From an uncultured Bacilli bacterium (GTDB lineage: Bacteria; Bacillota_I; Bacilli_A; RF39; UBA660), in assembly GCA_944358565.1 (NCBI GenBank), contig CALVRK010000037.1:1-9478 (forward strand): 9,478 nucleotides of DNA, read 5' to 3'. Below are positions 5,846-9,478 of this stretch, piece after piece. The notes beneath the pieces are model-generated. The model ran no database searches and had not been told where the DNA came from. It saw only the letters and a list, made by a program, of their open reading frames with translations. Within the stretch, counting starts at the first letter, position 1; each line of letters opens with the position of its first letter. A program made the translations under genes and the position numbers.

Positions 5846-6519
5846 TATTTTTTCCTTGTAAAATTTAGATCTTTTATTGGTTTGTATTGAACTCCATCAT
5901 CATTTAATAATCGGCCAACTATAATACGTCTATATTCGTCTAATTTTTTTTTGTTTTTTAAGTATATTTCATTATTTTGAAGATGAATTAAGTCATAAAT
6001 ATAAAGTTTACCTAAAGGAATCTCTCTATTAACAAAAGCGGTTAGACGACTTTCTACTCCATCTTCAATATTTCTTTTAATCTCTACGACTTTATTTAAA
6101 GCTGTTACAAGTTCATTTCTTTTAGCTGTTATAGCCTTAAATTCAGCTTCTTTTTGTAATTGAAAGCTAGTTATAGCTTTCAATTTATCAAAATAAGCTC
6201 GGGCAATTTTTTTCATAGCTTTATTATAATCTAATGATAGAGTTCCTGTTTTTATTTCGTCTTCATATTGTTTCTGTAAAATGACAATAGCATTTTCAAA
6301 TTCTTCATATGCCTCAGTAATATGTGGATTAACTGGGGTAACGTCTTCTTCATCTCTATCAAAAAATTCTTCTAACAAATCATAATCAGCTTCTAAATTT
6401 AAAATGTGCTTAATATAATCAGGGTAATTAAAATTATCATCTAATATTTCTTCTGGAGTCGGAGCAACAATTGTTTTTCTACTATTTTTGCTGATTTTTC
6501 TTGATATATATTTTGTCAT
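5845..6519 (-). CDS. uncharacterised 224-aa, largely helical protein
   Basis: I do not recognise this family. The N-terminus is basic (RKISKNSRK, residues 7-15) and is followed by a strongly acidic stretch (about 22-62, many Asp/Glu, including FFDRDEEDV). A long charged helical region with coiled-coil character covers about 66-160. A compact C-terminal part (170-224) contains GKLYIYDLIHLQNNEIYLKN and a basic tail. There are no cysteines, signal peptide, membrane segment or recognisable catalytic motif. It is surely a real gene: AGGTGATAAA precedes its ATG, its start is 8 bp after lepA, and its stop overlaps the hemW start by one base. It sits between lepA and hemW, usually adjacent in Firmicutes, so it looks like a lineage-specific insertion into that pair. 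A ribosome-associated or structural role would be a guess. Confidence 0.8.
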   Translation of the reverse strand: MTKYISRKISKNSRKTIVAPTPEEILDDNFNYPDYIKHILNLEADYDLLEEFFDRDEEDVTPVNPHITEAYEEFENAIVILQKQYEDEIKTGTLSLDYNKAMKKIARAYFDKLKAITSFQLQKEAEFKAITAKRNELVTALNKVVEIKRNIEDGVESRLTAFVNREIPLGKLYIYDLIHLQNNEIYLKNKKKLDEYRRIIVGRLLNDDGVQYKPIKDLNFTRKK

Positions 6520-6527
6520 TTTATCAC

Positions 6528-8327
6528 CTACTCTTCATCAATATTTAAAACAGCTAAAAAGGCTTCACTTGGCACTTCAACTTTACCAACCATTTTCATT
6601 CGTTTTTTACCTTCTTTTTGTTTTTCTAATAATTTTCTTTTTCTAGTGATGTCACCACCATAACATTTAGCTAAAACATTTTTACGCATGGCTTTAATAT
6701 CAGTCCTAGCAATTACTTTTGAACCAATAACAGCTTGAATCGGGACTTCGAATAATTGTCTTGGAATAATTTCTTTTAATTTATAAACAATAGCTTTACC
6801 ACGGTTATAAGCAAAATCTTTATGGACGATAACACTTAAAGCATCAACAACCTCACCATTTAATAAAACATCCATTTTAACTAAATCACTCGGTTTATAA
6901 CCGATTAAATCATAGTCAAATGAAGCATAGCCTTTGGTAGAACTTTTTAATTTATCAAAGAAATTATAAACAATTTCTGACAATGGGATTTCGTAGTGAA
7001 TATTAACTCTATTTGTCGTGATGTATTCCATACTGATATAAGTACCACGTTTATTTTGACATAGTTCCATGACACTACCGATGTAATTACTTGGAACATA
7101 AATATTAGTTTTGATATATGGCTCTTCAATAACTTTTATTTTTTGTCTATCAGGCATTTTGGCTGGACTATCTATATAAATAACTTCATTATCGGTTTTA
7201 GTAATTTTATAAATAACTGAAGGAGAAGTGGCAATATGATTAATACCAAATTCCCTTTCCAATCTTTCTTCAATTATTTCCATGTGAAGTAGTCCTAGAA
7301 AGCCACATCTAAAACCAAAACCTAAAGCTTCTGAGGTTTCTGGTTCAAATTCTAAAGCAGCATCATTTAATTTTAACTTTTCTAAAGCTTCTCTTAAATC
7401 AGGATATCTATTAGTATCAACTGGATATAATCCACAGAATACCATCGGCCTCATAGGCTTATACCCTGGCAAACTTTCGGTGGCTGGGTTACTTTCTAAA
7501 GTAATGGTATCACCAACTTTTATATCACCTATACTTTTGATACTAGCACATATGTAACCGACTTCACCACATTCTAATACATCGGTATTTCTTGGTTTAG
7601 GATCATTAAACCCTAATTCGGTTACTTCGTGAATAGCGTTTGTAGCCATAAATTTTATTTTATCTTTTAATTTTAACTTACCATCTTTTATTCTAACTAA
7701 AACTACTACTCCTTTATATGAATCAAAATAACTGTCAAATACTAAAGCTTTTAATTTACCATTAGGGTTACCGTTTGGAGATGGAACTCTTTCAATTATA
7801 GCTTCGATTAAATCTTGGACCCCTTCGCCGGTTTTAGCACTAGTTAAAATAATTTCATCTTCATCAAATCCTAATGTTTCAACTAACTCTTTTTTTACTT
7901 TTGGAACATCGGCATTTGGAAGATCTATTTTGTTAATAACCGGAATAATGGTTAAATCGTTTTCTAAAGCCAAATAAACATTAGCAAGGGTTTGAGCTTC
8001 AATACCTTGGGCCGCATCCACAACTAAAACAGCACCTTCACATGCTGCCAAACTACGTGATACTTCGTAGGAGAAATCGACATGACCTGGAGTGTCAATT
8101 AAATGCATAATATAATCTTCATTTTTATAATGATAATTAAGACGAGCGGCATTTAATTTAATTGTTATACCTCGCTCTCTTTCAATATCCATATTATCTA
8201 ACAATTGATCTTGTTTTTCTCTTTCAGTAATAGCTCCAGTAAGTTCTAGAATACGATCGGCTAAAGTACTTTTACCATGATCGATGTGGGCAATTATCGA
8301 AAAGTTTCTGATGTTTTCTTGTTTCAT
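6528..8327 (-). CDS. lepA: elongation factor 4 (LepA)
   Basis: A 599-residue translational GTPase of the standard LepA/EF4 length. Seen: P-loop AHIDHGKST (13-21); switch I region with RGITIK (52-57); DTPGHVDF (78-85); NKID (132-135) and SAKTG (163-167). These are followed by the EF-G-like domains II, III and V and the LepA-specific C-terminal domain ending in the basic KRKLLEKQKEGKKRM segment and EAFLAVLNIDEE. GFGFRCGFLGLLHMEI and PRQLFEVPIQAVIGSKVIAR are LepA hallmarks. EF4 binds ribosomes and acts in initiation or back-translocation under stress; it is near-universal but usually non-essential. First gene of the seven-gene operon, with AAGGTGAT eight or so bases before the ATG and an extended -10 promoter upstream. 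Confidence 0.98.
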   Translation of the reverse strand: MKQENIRNFSIIAHIDHGKSTLADRILELTGAITEREKQDQLLDNMDIERERGITIKLNAARLNYHYKNEDYIMHLIDTPGHVDFSYEVSRSLAACEGAVLVVDAAQGIEAQTLANVYLALENDLTIIPVINKIDLPNADVPKVKKELVETLGFDEDEIILTSAKTGEGVQDLIEAIIERVPSPNGNPNGKLKALVFDSYFDSYKGVVVLVRIKDGKLKLKDKIKFMATNAIHEVTELGFNDPKPRNTDVLECGEVGYICASIKSIGDIKVGDTITLESNPATESLPGYKPMRPMVFCGLYPVDTNRYPDLREALEKLKLNDAALEFEPETSEALGFGFRCGFLGLLHMEIIEERLEREFGINHIATSPSVIYKITKTDNEVIYIDSPAKMPDRQKIKVIEEPYIKTNIYVPSNYIGSVMELCQNKRGTYISMEYITTNRVNIHYEIPLSEIVYNFFDKLKSSTKGYASFDYDLIGYKPSDLVKMDVLLNGEVVDALSVIVHKDFAYNRGKAIVYKLKEIIPRQLFEVPIQAVIGSKVIARTDIKAMRKNVLAKCYGGDITRKRKLLEKQKEGKKRMKMVGKVEVPSEAFLAVLNIDEE

Positions 8328-8346
8328 GTTTTATCACCTTTATATA

Positions 8347-8355
8347 ATTATATCA
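8347..8355 (-). promoter_or_regulatory. extended -10 promoter of the lepA operon
   Basis: Minus strand TGATATAAT: a perfect TATAAT (8347-8352) preceded by TG one base away, the extended -10 element, which can work without a good -35. The hexamer 17 bases upstream (TTTAAT) is poor. The predicted start, near 8340, leaves almost no leader and would fall next to the ribosome binding site, which lowers confidence slightly. Confidence 0.5.
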
Positions 8356-8372
8356 TAAGGTTTTAGTATATT

Positions 8373-8401
8373 AAAAGTGATAGCTTTAAAAGTTATCACT
8401 T
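8373..8401 (-). terminator. terminator after the pilin paralogue
   Basis: Minus strand AAGTGATAACTT, three-base loop, AAGCTATCACTT, running into TTTTAATAT. This is a 12-bp stem with one G-U pair. The TGA stop codon of the paralogue lies inside the first arm. The U-tract is short, so termination may be partial. The symmetric stem could also act on the plus strand, where no gene needs it. Confidence 0.6.
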
Positions 8402-8833
8402 ATTATCACAAACTAAATTCTGATCATTGGTTTGATTACATTTGAAATTTCCAAAAGTTAAATCTTTGACGCTAACGGTTCCGTCAACGTTAATAGTAAC
8501 ACTACCGGCTTTAGGCAGTTTTCCTTGATTTTTTATATTTAACTGTCTTTCATAATTAACTTTTTTGCCATTTTCATAGAAAGTATATCCATCTTTATCA
8601 AAAACGACTTTAAAAGGCAAACCAACTTCATTTAATAAGTTCATATCTACATAGAATGATTTTACAGTATCAATGGTTCCCTTAGTACTAGTAGTTGCAG
8701 AATCTTTAGCCATGTTATAAACAATCTTGGACACTGAAGGTACTAAAATGATTAATACGATAAGAAAAAACACTACAATTGCACTGTACTCAACTATTCT
8801 AATTGTACTATTACGTTCATTTTCTTCCTTCAT
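8396..8833 (-). CDS. type IV pilin-like protein lacking the prepilin cleavage site
   Basis: A 145-residue protein with one hydrophobic helix (about 13-34) and a small extracytoplasmic domain. It aligns without gaps to the N-terminus of the pilin encoded next door: Glu15 falls on mature Glu5 and Pro32 on mature Pro22. Further on, KGTIDTVK, VGLPFKVVF, VTINVDG and LTFGNFKC match GTIDAVR, VGIPFTVNF, VTIQADG and LKFGQYYC of the neighbour, including two C-terminal cysteines (132, 142) likely to form a disulfide. What is missing is the Gly at -1 (here Thr10) and the aromatic +1 (here Ile11), so prepilin peptidase should not process it. The leader MKEENERNST is mixed-charge. It has its own promoter and terminator. 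It may be a minor or regulatory pilin, or an evolving relic; the frame is intact. Confidence 0.78.
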   Translation of the reverse strand: MKEENERNSTIRIVEYSAIVVFFLIVLIILVPSVSKIVYNMAKDSATTSTKGTIDTVKSFYVDMNLLNEVGLPFKVVFDKDGYTFYENGKKVNYERQLNIKNQGKLPKAGSVTINVDGTVSVKDLTFGNFKCNQTNDQNLVCDNK

Positions 8834-8852
8834 ATAACCAGCCTCTATTATA

Positions 8853-8881
8853 ATAATAGCATATTAAAGTTTTTTAAGCAA
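8853..8881 (-). promoter_or_regulatory. promoter of the pilin paralogue
   Basis: Minus strand TTGCTT (8876-8881), 17 bases, TATTAT (8853-8858), with TG one base before the -10 (extended -10). A perfect TATAAT at 8847-8852 directly follows but has no matching -35. The -35 lies wholly inside one arm of an inverted repeat, so it may be a regulated promoter. Confidence 0.55.
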
Positions 8882-8909
8882 GGAAAATGGTATATGATAT
8901 TTTGCTTAA
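8874..8909. repeat. 8-bp perfect inverted repeat overlapping the -35 (possible operator)
   Basis: TTAAGCAA (8874-8881) and TTGCTTAA (8902-8909) are exact inverted copies, 28 bases centre to centre, close to three helical turns minus a few bases. The left arm covers the -35 hexamer of the pilin paralogue promoter; the right arm lies upstream. It could bind a dimeric regulator; in an A+T-rich genome chance is not excluded. Confidence 0.4.
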
Positions 8910-8912
8910 GTG

Positions 8913-8937
8913 AAAAAAAAGAACTATTTCTAGTTCT
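8913..8937 (-). terminator. intrinsic terminator of the canonical pilin gene
   Basis: Minus strand AGAACTA, GNRA-type loop GAAA, TAGTTCT, followed by a run of eight T with no gap. The first arm starts within the TAG stop codon. It is the clearest terminator in the window and separates the two pilin genes into different transcription units. Confidence 0.9.
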
Positions 8938-9478
8938 AATCTTTTCCTTCGTAAGTTCCTCCAACGAAGTTTGCAGGATCAGCAGCACTGCCTAATTTTA
9001 CATCGTCTTCTGTTCTTGAGCAGAACATTGAATTTGGATCAAAAGTATCTGTTCCTTCTTTCATAGTAGTACAGTAATATTGACCAAATTTCAATTTGTA
9101 AGCAATGATATTACCATCTGCTTGGATAGTAACATAACCACCTTGTGGCATTTCACCACTTGCTGATACGGCTTGGTTATTGATATATCCTTTACCATAT
9201 CCTCCACCGGTTGCAGTTACAGTACCCCAGTCTGTGTTTTGAGTACCTTTACTAGAACCTTTAGGGAAGTTAACAGTAAATGGAATACCTACTGGATCAC
9301 TATCTACTTGAGCTTGTGAATATGCAACTCTAACAGCATCGATAGTTCCCCATGCTTTATCGACAGCTGCGTTTCTTCTTGATTGTTCGATAACGTTCAA
9401 AATGATTGGAGTTGTAATTAAGGCGATAATAGCTAAGATAACGATTACGGCCAATAGCTCAATCAAAGTAAAACCTTT
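8936..9478 (-). CDS. type IV pilin/pseudopilin, 5' end beyond the window
   Basis: 180 residues are visible; the start codon and most of the leader lie beyond the right edge. The visible N-terminus reads KGFTLIELLAVIVIL, a class III (prepilin peptidase) signal with Gly at -1, Phe +1 and Glu5, followed by the hydrophobic helix with Pro22. I therefore do not use the internal TTG at 9466 as a start. After the helix come GTIDAVR, a Gly/Thr/Ser-rich middle (about mature 70-100), a beta-rich part with GGYVTIQADG, and two cysteines (mature about 134 and 151) that could bound a D-region disulfide. A C-terminal extension of about 25 residues follows. Exported and assembled into a pilus or competence-type pseudopilus. 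The coding sequence is visibly less A+T-rich than its neighbours, as expected for a highly expressed subunit. Confidence 0.92.
   Translation of the reverse strand, partial: KGFTLIELLAVIVILAIIALITTPIILNVIEQSRRNAAVDKAWGTIDAVRVAYSQAQVDSDPVGIPFTVNFPKGSSKGTQNTDWGTVTATGGGYGKGYINNQAVSASGEMPQGGYVTIQADGNIIAYKLKFGQYYCTTMKEGTDTFDPNSMFCSRTEDDVKLGSAADPANFVGGTYEGKD

Noticed and set aside
9464..9466. TTG as start codon of the right-hand pilin.
   Set aside because: It is Leu3 of the mature pilin; the frame continues upstream as KGFT, the prepilin cleavage site, to the window edge.
1..9478. Mobile elements, CRISPR arrays, toxin-antitoxin or defence genes.
   Set aside because: No transposase or recombinase frame, no regular repeat-spacer array, and all gene-sized frames are accounted for by housekeeping, pilin or unknown proteins.

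Overview
The window is about 70% A+T. It carries compact, mostly minus-strand bacterial genes with good Shine-Dalgarno sites and sigma-A-type promoters. The standard genetic code applies: thyA stops at TGA inside an ATGA overlap with folA, while Trp is written TGG throughout. Gene content (yceD-rpmF, lepA-hemW, a UPF0316 protein, a Gram-positive-style type IV pilin) and composition suggest a low-GC Firmicute. It is perhaps an uncultured gut Bacilli or Mollicutes-related lineage that kept the standard code. The phylum is well supported by the look of the proteins; the finer placement is inference.

Layout, left to right. At 1-490 (minus) is yceD followed by the first codons of rpmF (L32), which runs off the left edge, with a near-consensus promoter at 506-534. 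At 584-1078 (plus) is the only plus-strand gene, a UPF0316/DUF2179 membrane protein. It converges on, and overlaps by 23 bp, a small glycerophosphodiester phosphodiesterase gene at 1056-1688 (minus). At 1689-1921 there is no protein gene. It holds a strong minus-strand promoter, about 120 nt of potentially untranslated RNA with three stem-loops, and the terminator of the next operon.

From 8327 down to 1922 (minus) seven tightly packed genes read as one operon: lepA, an unrecognised 224-aa coiled-coil protein, hemW, an HD-domain phosphohydrolase, thyA, folA and tmk. It ends at a clear intrinsic terminator. The last three are a thymidylate cassette: ThyA makes dTMP and dihydrofolate, FolA regenerates tetrahydrofolate, and Tmk phosphorylates dTMP. 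The HD protein 5 bp upstream of thyA is a candidate deoxynucleotide-metabolism partner.

From 8396 to the right edge are two pilin-type genes, each with its own terminator. The right one (8936 to beyond 9478) has a canonical class III prepilin N-terminus and a less A+T-rich coding sequence than its neighbours. The left one (8396-8833) is clearly a paralogue: Glu5, Pro22, a GTID motif and a pair of C-terminal cysteines all align. It lacks the Gly at the prepilin peptidase site and has its own promoter overlapped by an 8-bp inverted repeat. This unprocessable-looking pilin paralogue and the structured RNA at about 1725-1843 are the two most interesting items. Nothing in the window looks like a mobile element, CRISPR array, tRNA or rRNA gene.
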